From the IMG/VR virus record IMGVR_UViG_3300022222_000011, positions 1 to 29,339 of that record: 29,339 bases of DNA; one strand, 5' to 3'. This document shows, piece by piece, positions 16,626-22,635 of the stretch. Numbering within the stretch: the stretch's first letter is position 1; the number at the start of each line of letters is the position of its first letter. This stretch comes from a virus. The notes beneath the pieces are model-generated. The model did no database searches. It was given only the letters and a program-made list of their open reading frames with translations, and was not told the origin of the DNA. The position numbers and the translations under genes are program-made.

Positions 16626-16652
16626 TCAAACTAAAAATAGACCCGCCCATAT
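16626..16652 (+). promoter_or_regulatory. Candidate phage sigma (FliA/SigD-like) promoter
   Basis: TCAA, then 15 bases, then GCCCATAT compares with the SigD consensus TAAA-N15-GCCGATAT: one mismatch in each box and exact spacing. It lies in the largest intergenic gap of the window's first 20 kb, 57 bases before the prohead protease. The window encodes a FliA/WhiG-like sigma factor, which supports the reading. Expected start of transcription is about 16658-16660. No convincing sigma-70 -10 element fits better here. Confidence 0.5.
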
Positions 16653-16655
16653 AGG

Positions 16656-16705
16656 CTCAAGTTTGATGGAGTGATTGGGAAAATTACTTTTTCAACACAC
16701 TTGAG
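16656..16705 (+). promoter_or_regulatory. Inverted repeat covering the protease ribosome site
   Basis: CTCAAGT at 16656-16662 is complementary to ACTTGAG at 16699-16705, with further partial pairing inside (TTGA/TCAA). The right arm contains most of the only Shine-Dalgarno-like sequence, GAGG, just before ATG 16709. Folding would hide this site and so could lower or regulate translation of the protease. It could also be an operator. A transcript starting at about 16658 would lose part of the left arm. Confidence 0.35.
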
Positions 16706-16708
16706 GCT

Positions 16709-18328
16709 ATGAAAAAATTCTTCATTTCCGAAGGCGACTTCCGCGTCTGGTTGCCCAATGTCCAATTCATAGAAAAGAGCGAGGACGACTACAACTCTCG
16801 TCGTCTGCGCGGAATTATGTCCACCCAGCGAATTGATCGCCAGGGTGAATCTGTCGTCGCCAAAGGTTTAGAGTTCGACGACTTCCTCCATCACGGTCAC
16901 TTCAACGACAATCACTCCCAAGAAACTTCCGCAATCGTCGGCTATCCCGAATCCGTTCAATACCATAAGAGCATGGAAGAATACGGCGGACCAAAATCCG
17001 AGGGCTGGACGTGTGAGGGTTTTGTGCTGAAGGGCACTAAACGCTCTGACGGAATTTGGGAACTCGCGAAGGCTCTCGCGGAAGTGCCGAATCGGAAGCT
17101 GGGCTTTTCCATTGAAGGGAAAGTCATTCGTCGCAATGACAAAACAATCGAGAAAGCCCGCATTCGTAATGTCGCGATCACCAACTGCCCGGTCAATACA
17201 GACTGTTTCCCTGGCGATGTGTCGGTGGTCGGAGCGGGTGAAAAGGTTTTTCAAAGGCTCTATTCAGGTCTTATGATCGAAGTGGTGCTTTCTACTGGCG
17301 AGAAGCTCACCGGAACACCGAATCACCCTGTACTCACGCAATTTGGCTGGGTGCCTCTTGGACAACTTGATAAAACGAGACACCGCATCGCCCGTTCTCT
17401 CGGTAACACTGTCTCCGCGTCTAGAATCTCCCGTGACGTAAATGACATGCCAGCCACACTTGAGGAGATATTTAACTTTACGAGCGTCATTCCGTCTAAT
17501 AAGCGGGTTTACTCCGCCAGAAAAGAGCAATTCCACGGCGACGGGACCAGTAGCGGCGATGTCAACATTGTACTTATCGATGGCAAATTGAAGAATCGTC
17601 TTGATACCGCGTTTTTCCAAAAGTTCGGCGAGGGTGCGTTCGTCGCGTCCCAGTTGGGAGAGAGAATCCTGCCTTACCAGAGCTTTTGTAATAAGCTCGG
17701 ATTTGGAAGCACGCTTGCTTCGTCGAACCCGATTCGCTCTTTTAGTGAGGAGTTTGCGCTGTCGGAGCGTGAGGTTCTTGTGTCGAACGGTCACGGCTTC
17801 ACTCATGGTTCGAATAGAAATTCCAGCATCTCTCACGATTCTGGCCACTGTTTTGTGAGTAATTCCAAACTTAGCGCCTACAGCGACCGTACTCTCTCCA
17901 TGCCGATAGGCTTCAGTGATATCTCTCGTAAGCGATCTTTCGGTTTTTCTGGTCATGTCTACAATCTTCAAACGGCACACGACTGGTATAGCGCCAACGG
18001 CATTATAGCACACAACTGCACTTGGGAAGTCCTGGACAAATCTTTTGCGTCTGAAGAGGTAGCAATGAAGTCAATGATGGCTGGTTACGGCGCGTCCCCC
18101 GGCACACAGACCGGCGGCGGCGCGATGCGCGGGGAATCTTTAGATTCCGACGAGAAAGTTTCTCAAGACGAGAAAAAGAAGAAGAGAGTGGCCGCTTTGA
18201 AAAAGGCACTTCTTTTCGACGATATGGAAAAGGCTATGGAAATAGTCTTGGATCGCCGTCCTGACATGGACGAAGAGGCGGCGGCTTATTTCGTAAACTA
18301 CTTATTTAAGAAGGGAGGAATGCTATGA
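16709..18328 (+). CDS. Prohead protease, interrupted by an in-frame intein
   Basis: The 539-codon gene encodes a precursor with two exteins around an intein (residues 166-436). The joined extein product is 268 residues, a normal prohead-protease size. N-extein segments LRGIMSTQRIDRQGESVV, FNDNHSQETSAIVG (with a His that may be catalytic) and LGFSIEGKVI fit S78-like proteases that trim scaffold and capsid. The intein splits the conserved NVAITNCPVNTD from CTWEVLDKSFAS. The C-extein ends in a Lys-rich segment and a helical tail (DRRPDMDEEAAAYFVNYLFK). It is followed by an ATGA-coupled small gene, a scaffold-like gene and the capsid gene, the usual neighbours. Splicing must occur for a working protease unless the split form functions. 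Confidence 0.87.
   Translation: MKKFFISEGDFRVWLPNVQFIEKSEDDYNSRRLRGIMSTQRIDRQGESVVAKGLEFDDFLHHGHFNDNHSQETSAIVGYPESVQYHKSMEEYGGPKSEGWTCEGFVLKGTKRSDGIWELAKALAEVPNRKLGFSIEGKVIRRNDKTIEKARIRNVAITNCPVNTDCFPGDVSVVGAGEKVFQRLYSGLMIEVVLSTGEKLTGTPNHPVLTQFGWVPLGQLDKTRHRIARSLGNTVSASRISRDVNDMPATLEEIFNFTSVIPSNKRVYSARKEQFHGDGTSSGDVNIVLIDGKLKNRLDTAFFQKFGEGAFVASQLGERILPYQSFCNKLGFGSTLASSNPIRSFSEEFALSEREVLVSNGHGFTHGSNRNSSISHDSGHCFVSNSKLSAYSDRTLSMPIGFSDISRKRSFGFSGHVYNLQTAHDWYSANGIIAHNCTWEVLDKSFASEEVAMKSMMAGYGASPGTQTGGGAMRGESLDSDEKVSQDEKKKKRVAALKKALLFDDMEKAMEIVLDRRPDMDEEAAAYFVNYLFKKGGML
17264..17956 (-). CDS. Antisense-encoded Vsr-like (EDxHD-type) homing endonuclease inside the intein
   Basis: A long frame on the minus strand lies wholly inside the intein DNA. 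From ATG 17956 it gives 230 residues; ATG 18013 gives 249. I prefer 17956 because a -10 element overlaps the upstream ATG and a weak GAAG lies nine bases before it. Numbered from 17956, residues about 12-45 form an HTH (ITEAYRHGESTVAVGAKFGI, then THKTVARIVRDAGIS), then a basic linker. The nuclease-like part has ERTLAELLEKRGIKTILQF (106-124), YNVDIAATGPVAVEL (129-143) with D132 and E142, and NDARKVKYLLKCGWHVIYV (156-174). This order fits Vsr-like phage homing endonucleases such as I-Bth0305I. The His of EDxHD is not obvious. It would cut intein-less alleles to drive homing. Confidence 0.82.
   Translation of the reverse strand: MTRKTERSLTRDITEAYRHGESTVAVGAKFGITHKTVARIVRDAGISIRTMSEAVTVRHKNLTLRQRKLLTKRANRVRRSKRASKSELITKALVRQDSLSQLGRDERTLAELLEKRGIKTILQFAIDKYNVDIAATGPVAVELLFSGGVNPLIRRNDARKVKYLLKCGWHVIYVTGDSRRGDSVTERTGDAVSRFIKLSKRHPAKLREYRVIRCSGELLASRKHHFDHKT
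18002..18010 (-). promoter_or_regulatory. Extended -10 promoter for the antisense endonuclease
   Basis: Read on the minus strand the sequence is TGCTATAAT, a perfect extended -10 element (TGnTATAAT). It overlaps the upstream ATG at 18013 and would start transcription near 17995, about 39 bases before ATG 17956. No good -35 box lies 17 bases upstream, which extended -10 promoters do not need. On the plus strand these bases encode Ile-Ile-Ala next to the terminal His-Asn of the intein. Confidence 0.5.
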
Positions 18329-18555
18329 ATTCCAATATAGGCCGTTTAGACACGGATCTGGTCGGAAAAGTGCTTCCGCACGACGCTCCAGAAACCGTAG
18401 TCGCCGCAATTTTGTCGAAACAAGATGAGATCATCGACAAATTAAATTCACTTCTCGTTGCCGTTGAAGCGGCGACGGACGGGAATACTTTGTTCACCGG
18501 GCTCGATGCAGCCGGGATCAAAGCGACTTTGGCAAAATTAGAATTTAAACTTTAA
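18325..18555 (+). CDS. Small hypothetical head-region protein
   Basis: The 76-residue product starts at an ATG overlapping the protease stop (ATGA), after AAGGGAGGA, a strong ribosome site. It is mostly helical: APETVVAAILSKQDEIIDKL and LLVAVEAATDG, then AGIKATLAKLEFKL. It is unrecognised. Its place between protease and scaffold-like gene suggests a small head-assembly or decoration protein, but this is context only. Confidence 0.6.
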   Translation: MNSNIGRLDTDLVGKVLPHDAPETVVAAILSKQDEIIDKLNSLLVAVEAATDGNTLFTGLDAAGIKATLAKLEFKL

Positions 18556-18566
18556 AGGAGGGGCCG

Positions 18567-19334
18567 ATGATTACTAAGGATCAAGTAAAAAAGGCTTTGG
18601 ATTCCTTGGAGGCGAACCTCGAAGATGAGGCGGTCACTAAGGCTTCCGAAGATGATTTGGATCAACCAGAAGGTGCGGACCTGGGCAATCCTGCCAAGGA
18701 AAAAATGTCCAGCAAAGCGCCTGCGCCTACTTCCAGCCCGAAGCCCGTAAAAAAGGCCGAAGCTGAAGTAGAAGAAGAGAGCGACGAAGATGAGGCCGAG
18801 GAATCGACCAAGTCTTTCGTCGAAGCAGCGCCCGAAGAAATTCAGACGAAGATTGATGTCTCTGAATTTTTGAAGTCGCTTGTGGATCATACGGGCAACG
18901 TGATCGATCAACTCCGCGCCGCTGTGGTGAAGAGTGAAGCGAATCACGAGAGCCGGTATTCCGGTGTTGTGGAAACGCTGAATGAAGTTCAGCAATCACA
19001 AGCCAAGATCGGTATCGTACTCAAAGCGCTTTGCCAGAAGATTGGAATTATCGAGGCATCGCCTGCTCGTCCCGCGAAAGCGGAAACCGTCGCCAAATCG
19101 ACGGCTGCGACGGCGGAGCGAGAGTTCTCGTCTGGCTTGGGCAATGAGGGCGGAGAAGAGAAGTTCGCAAAGAGCCTCTCGGAAAACCCGGTTGTTGCTA
19201 AGTCTCAGATCGCGAACGCGCTCTGTGACATGGTGAGAAAAGGCGAGGCAACTGATCTCGACGTGATTGGTTTCGAGAGCGGCGGCTTTATCCGTCCCGA
19301 ACTGACCGCGAAGCTAAAACAATCTTTAAGCTAA
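18567..19334 (+). CDS. Probable scaffolding or capsid-assembly protein
   Basis: The 255-residue protein follows a perfect AAAGGAGG ribosome site. It sits between the prohead protease and the major capsid protein, where scaffolds are normally found. It has an N-terminal helix (ITKDQVKKALDSLEANLEDE) and a Lys/Pro/Ala-rich and then very acidic segment (EEESDEDEAEE). A central helical coiled-coil-like part follows (EFLKSLVDHTGNVIDQLRAA, VETLNEVQQSQAKIGIVLKA). The C-terminal domain ends ESGGFIRPELTAKLKQSL. This composition is typical for scaffolds, but sequence families are poorly conserved. It could instead be a minor capsid component. Confidence 0.6.
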   Translation: MITKDQVKKALDSLEANLEDEAVTKASEDDLDQPEGADLGNPAKEKMSSKAPAPTSSPKPVKKAEAEVEEESDEDEAEESTKSFVEAAPEEIQTKIDVSEFLKSLVDHTGNVIDQLRAAVVKSEANHESRYSGVVETLNEVQQSQAKIGIVLKALCQKIGIIEASPARPAKAETVAKSTAATAEREFSSGLGNEGGEEKFAKSLSENPVVAKSQIANALCDMVRKGEATDLDVIGFESGGFIRPELTAKLKQSLS

Positions 19335-19353
19335 GAAGAGGAGAGGAGAGCTT

Positions 19354-20814
19354 ATGAATCCAATTGTTGATCCCAAAGCGTTTGAACAGCACGGAGACGG
19401 CTTCGGTAATTCCGATGCCCAAACTGTTGCTGAACTTAACAAAGCCCTCACTGCCGGAACGGCTGTTACCCCTGGTACACAGTCCAACGGTGGTGCGCTC
19501 CGAGTTGAGTCGCTCGATTCCACGTTGAAGATCGTGTCGTTCTTGGAAAAGAACATCATTTTCTACAACGATATTCCCAAAACCAAAGCCTACAACACCG
19601 TCGAGGAATACAACATTCTCTCGAAGTATGGTGGCAAGGGCGGGTTTTTCATCGAAGAAGGCGGATTGCCGCGCTCCGAGGATAGCTCGTACCAACGCAA
19701 GGCCGCGTTCGTAAAGTTCATGGGAACTACTCGTGAGATCTCTCATCCGATGTTGCTGGTTCGTCCGGCTCACGGATCGGTGGTCGCGCTTGAGACCAAG
19801 AACGGTGCGAAGTGGATGCTCCAGCGCATGGAAGAGGCACTCTTCGCTGGCGCTTCGGGCGTGATCTCGCAATCCTTCGATGGGTTGGAGAGACAGTTGT
19901 TGGATGGTTACATCGATCCGACGACTGCCGGTGATGGACGTCCTGACGTCTCTTTGGAGCATGTGATTGACCTTCGCGGTCAAATCCTCTCCGAAGCGGT
20001 GTTCGAGGAAGTGTCTCGCATCCTGCAAGACAACTACTACTATCCGACGCATTGCTATTTGAACAATAGCAACCACACGGACTTCAACAAGGCGTTCTTC
20101 TCCAAGGGGCGCTTTCAGCTTCCCGTTGGCGCGGATTCGACCGTTGGATTCGTGGTGGATCGGGTGAGAACTTCTGGCGGCGTGGTTCAGCTTCGCCCGG
20201 ACGTTTTCCTCCGCGTCGATCAAATGGCTCCTGCATTGGCAGACAATGCGGCGGCTCCCACGGCTCCGGCTTCGGCCACTGTCACTGTCCAGGCGGTCAC
20301 CACGTCTCGCGGCTTCAAAGCCGCTGAGTATGGGACTTACCTGTACGAAGTGACTGCGGTTTCCAAGTCCGGTGAGTCGGCTCCTACCGCCGGTAACGCG
20401 GGCGCAGTAGTTGCGGCTGTCGGATCTGCGGAAGTGAAAGTCGTTATTGCTCGCGGCGCGGTCGCTGGTAACGATCTCACTCAGGGCTATCGCGTGTACC
20501 GCACGCGGTTGGGTGACACTTCGGGACGGAAGTATCTCGTCGCGGAGATCGCCTCTGCCGGTGCCTCGACCAACTACTTGGATGGAAATGAATTCCTTCC
20601 TGGTTTGGGTCGGGCGTACATGGGCCAGTTGGACGAATCGGTCATGTCCTTGCGTGAGTTGAGCCCCATGCTCAAGTTCCCGCTCGCGACGGTCGCCTCG
20701 TCCATTCGGTGGATGCAATTATACTATTGCGTGCCGATCACGTTCCGCCCTCGTGGCTGGGTTGTGATCAAGAATATCGGACGCCTAGACCAGCCCAAGT
20801 TGGGAACGGTTTAA
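19354..20814 (+). CDS. Major capsid protein with Ig/FN3-like insertion
   Basis: The 486-residue protein is preceded by GAGGAGAGGAG. Early segments include GALRVESLDSTLKIVSFLEK, FYNDIPKTKAYNTVEEYN and FFIEEGGLPRSEDSSYQRK. These match myophage HK97-fold capsids with a leading linker and E-loop. A domain of about 110 residues (roughly 305-415) is inserted late. Its pattern GTYLYEVTAVSKSGESAPT and QGYRVYRTRLGDTSGRKYL is that of an Ig/FN3 beta-sandwich. The capsid then resumes with SIRWMQLYYCVPITFRPRGW. Such domains decorate head surfaces. The protease upstream and the strong terminator just after the gene fit the most highly expressed virion gene. Confidence 0.9.
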   Translation: MNPIVDPKAFEQHGDGFGNSDAQTVAELNKALTAGTAVTPGTQSNGGALRVESLDSTLKIVSFLEKNIIFYNDIPKTKAYNTVEEYNILSKYGGKGGFFIEEGGLPRSEDSSYQRKAAFVKFMGTTREISHPMLLVRPAHGSVVALETKNGAKWMLQRMEEALFAGASGVISQSFDGLERQLLDGYIDPTTAGDGRPDVSLEHVIDLRGQILSEAVFEEVSRILQDNYYYPTHCYLNNSNHTDFNKAFFSKGRFQLPVGADSTVGFVVDRVRTSGGVVQLRPDVFLRVDQMAPALADNAAAPTAPASATVTVQAVTTSRGFKAAEYGTYLYEVTAVSKSGESAPTAGNAGAVVAAVGSAEVKVVIARGAVAGNDLTQGYRVYRTRLGDTSGRKYLVAEIASAGASTNYLDGNEFLPGLGRAYMGQLDESVMSLRELSPMLKFPLATVASSIRWMQLYYCVPITFRPRGWVVIKNIGRLDQPKLGTV

Positions 20815-20834
20815 TCCGATAGAGTGATTTGAAG

Positions 20835-20869
20835 AGGGGGGGAGGGGAAACACTCCTCCTCCCTTTTTT
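20835..20869 (+). terminator. Intrinsic terminator after the major capsid gene
   Basis: The left arm GGGGGGAGGGG (20837-20847) pairs with CTCCTCCTCCC (20853-20863) over 11 positions with two G-T wobbles, leaving a five-base AAACA loop. Six T residues (20864-20869) follow. The shape is that of a strong Rho-independent terminator, 20 bases after the capsid stop. Confidence 0.88.
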
Positions 20870-20886
20870 ATTAGATTGGAGATTTA

Positions 20887-21252
20887 ATGAGACGATTGAA
20901 AAATGCGCGCATGGCAAATCAGAAACTCGCCACTGGCGGCGGGGTTCTGCAAGTGGATGCCGAAGGCTTTCTGGAAGTTGAAGATGAATTCGTACAGGCG
21001 TTTTTGAATTCTGGTTTCAAAATCGTCGCTCCCCTCAAAAAAGTTGAAGAGCAAAAAGCGAAAGAGCCCGAACCTCCGCCGGTAGAACTCAATTCTGGTC
21101 CTGGGATGGAATGCCCGGAAGAGTTGAAAACGGTACCGAGGGAAGCGAAGGATGCCGATCCGATTGATCTGAGTGGTGAGGAAGAAAAGCCAGCCGAGCC
21201 GAAATTTAAGCGAAAAGAATCGGACGCCAAGTGGCAAAGGAGTAAGCAATGA
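20887..21252 (+). CDS. Hypothetical head-region protein, acidic C-terminus
   Basis: The 121-residue product follows a GGAG ribosome site just after the terminator. The first half has LATGGGVLQVDAEGFLEVED then EFVQAFLNSGFKIV, resembling short phage proteins that begin with a beta segment and a helix. The second half is charged and disordered (EEQKAKEPEPPPVE, SGEEEKPAEPKFKRKE). Its stop overlaps the next start by four bases (ATGA). The function is unknown; its position fits a head completion or capsid-associated protein. Confidence 0.6.
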   Translation: MRRLKNARMANQKLATGGGVLQVDAEGFLEVEDEFVQAFLNSGFKIVAPLKKVEEQKAKEPEPPPVELNSGPGMECPEELKTVPREAKDADPIDLSGEEEKPAEPKFKRKESDAKWQRSKQ

Positions 21253-21632
21253 CCGTAGAAATGGATGGAATGTTTGGAGGCAAAGGTGAACCGGATTACG
21301 CGGAACACTCTCGCCCTTCGTCCTCGAAGAAAGTAATTCAGGGACCGACTGCAATCGCGCCTGATCCAGCGGCTCCGGGAAAAAGCATCAATCCGATTGT
21401 CGGAGCAGTGAGCGCGGTTTCGGCTTCGCTGACGTTGCTTCGTGGGAAATGCTATCGCGTAATCTCAAGCGTCGCGGTGAATTTTCGCATGACGAATGGT
21501 GTGGGCACGGCGGTCGCTACTGACATATACCTTCCTGCGAATACTCCGATTTATTTGACGACGGATCGCTGGGAAACTCTTTCGGCGATTGCGGCTGGCG
21601 CGGGTAGTATTCAGGCGGTCGAAGTCGAGTAA
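21249..21632 (+). CDS. Small beta-rich head or fibre-like structural protein
   Basis: The 127-residue product has a disordered N-terminus (residues 1-45), then a beta-rich domain with LTLLRGKCYRVISSVAVNF, ATDIYLPANTPIYLTTDRWE and SIQAVEVE. This resembles small phage beta-sandwich proteins in head-decoration or stabilisation roles, with an Ala/Gly-rich turn before the final strand. I do not name a family. It is translationally coupled at both ends, with ATGA upstream and a one-base overlap (TAATG) downstream. Confidence 0.6.
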   Translation: MTVEMDGMFGGKGEPDYAEHSRPSSSKKVIQGPTAIAPDPAAPGKSINPIVGAVSAVSASLTLLRGKCYRVISSVAVNFRMTNGVGTAVATDIYLPANTPIYLTTDRWETLSAIAAGAGSIQAVEVE

Positions 21633-21850
21633 TGTACCAAACGGTGAATTATTTGCTCGCTGCCTATCTGCAAACGCGGGAAGGCGGCGGGCATAAAATT
21701 TTGAAGGTTGAGAAGGTGCGTCCTGGGAAGGCGAGGTTTTTTTTTGAAATTACCCTGGAGCAAGCCGAAAAAATTCAACTTCAATTCCATCACAGCATTT
21801 GTTCCGAGTTTGAGACGAAGCGGAAGCACACAATCAATTTGGCGTACTGA
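21632..21850 (+). CDS. DUF5659-like small protein
   Basis: The 72-residue product reads NYLLAAYLQTREGGGHKILK then ARFFFEITLEQAEKIQLQFH, and ends FETKRKHTINLAY. This pattern (short helix, Gly loop, paired strands, helix, basic end) matches my memory of DUF5659 proteins, which are common between capsid and connector genes in phages. Function unknown. The ATG overlaps the previous TAA by one base. Confidence 0.6.
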   Translation: MYQTVNYLLAAYLQTREGGGHKILKVEKVRPGKARFFFEITLEQAEKIQLQFHHSICSEFETKRKHTINLAY

Positions 21851-21858
21851 GGTGAATT

Positions 21859-22635
21859 GTGACCACGGCATATAATCAGAGGCCGCCAGTAAAAGATCTC
21901 GCGATCTCTCCGCAGGAGCTTAAAGATCTCTTCCTTTTCGGCGTTAAGCTGACGGACGACAATGGCTGTCCGTTTCCGGAGAGCATGTACGAGTTTTATA
22001 TTCGATCTGCGCAAGAGTGGTTGGAAATGGAACTCGGTGGGATCTCAATAACCGAGCGAGTAATCACCAACGAGATCCACGATTACTACATGAATGATTA
22101 TATCTCGTACAATTTTCTGAAACTTTTCCGATTCCCGGTGACGGAAGTGACGGACGTTTCAATCCAGTTCCCGCTTTCTTCGGACATTCTAACTTTTGAT
22201 CCGACGTGGTACCGGGCCGAATCGGTGAGCGGTCAGGTGAATCTCGTCCCCACGCACGGGACTTTTTCTTCGATCCTTATTGGGCAAGCGGGCGGCTATC
22301 TCCCTCTTCTTAATCAGGCGTTTAATATTCCTGCGATCATGCGCGTAAGCTACCAGGTTGGCTTTAAGAAGGGCGCGATCCCGGCGAGCATTAAAGAGAT
22401 CATCGGAATGAAGGCCGCGATGGGACCGCTGAATGTCGCGGGCGATCTGATCGCCGGAGCGGGTATTGCCTCGAAGTCTCTCAATATTGACGGACTTTCG
22501 CAGTCGATCTCGACCACTTCTTCGGCGACAAACTCCGGTTACGGTGCGCGCATCTTGCTTTACAGCAAGGACATAAAAGATCGGCTTGCGATCATGCGGC
22601 AGTATTACCGAGGGATTCAGATGCAGGTAGCCTAA
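21859..22635 (+). CDS. Head-tail connector / adaptor protein
   Basis: The 258-residue protein starts at GTG with GAGGTGA just upstream. The N-terminal helices (ISPQELKDLFLFG, MYEFYIRSAQEWLEME) and a beta middle (FRFPVTEVTDVSIQFP) fit gp6/gp15-like adaptors that attach to the portal ring. Further on, PAIMRVSYQVGFKKGAIPAS and IASKSLNIDGLSQSISTTSS are characteristic, followed by YGARILLYSKDI and a helical end. The position after capsid and before other neck genes is standard. Confidence 0.75.
   Translation: MTTAYNQRPPVKDLAISPQELKDLFLFGVKLTDDNGCPFPESMYEFYIRSAQEWLEMELGGISITERVITNEIHDYYMNDYISYNFLKLFRFPVTEVTDVSIQFPLSSDILTFDPTWYRAESVSGQVNLVPTHGTFSSILIGQAGGYLPLLNQAFNIPAIMRVSYQVGFKKGAIPASIKEIIGMKAAMGPLNVAGDLIAGAGIASKSLNIDGLSQSISTTSSATNSGYGARILLYSKDIKDRLAIMRQYYRGIQMQVA

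Larger units (their letters stand above)
17204..18016 (+). other. Intein (271 residues) without in-frame endonuclease domain
   Basis: The Hint-type protein-splicing element begins at Cys (precursor residue 166) in CFPGDVSVVGAGEKV (block A). Block B is TGTPNHPVLT with the T-x-x-H pattern (T203, H206). The C-terminal blocks read GHVYNLQTAHDWYSANGIIAHN, ending in the required His-Asn, followed by Cys as the first C-extein residue. All residues for splicing are present. The roughly 190 residues between blocks B and F show no LAGLIDADG or HNH motif. Instead the complementary strand of this section encodes a nuclease-like protein. The middle is polar and Ser/Phe-rich, with SARKEQFHGDGTSSGDVNIV, and may be a spacer kept open by constraint on the other strand. 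Confidence 0.9.

Noticed and set aside
19288-20718. A 476-codon open frame on the minus strand opposite the major capsid gene
   Set aside because: It is codon-register antisense of a highly biased gene that rarely uses TTA, CTA or TCA, so it stays open by chance. Its product is His/Arg-rich and has no recognisable domain. It shows that antisense length alone is not evidence, unlike the case at 17264 where domains are recognised.
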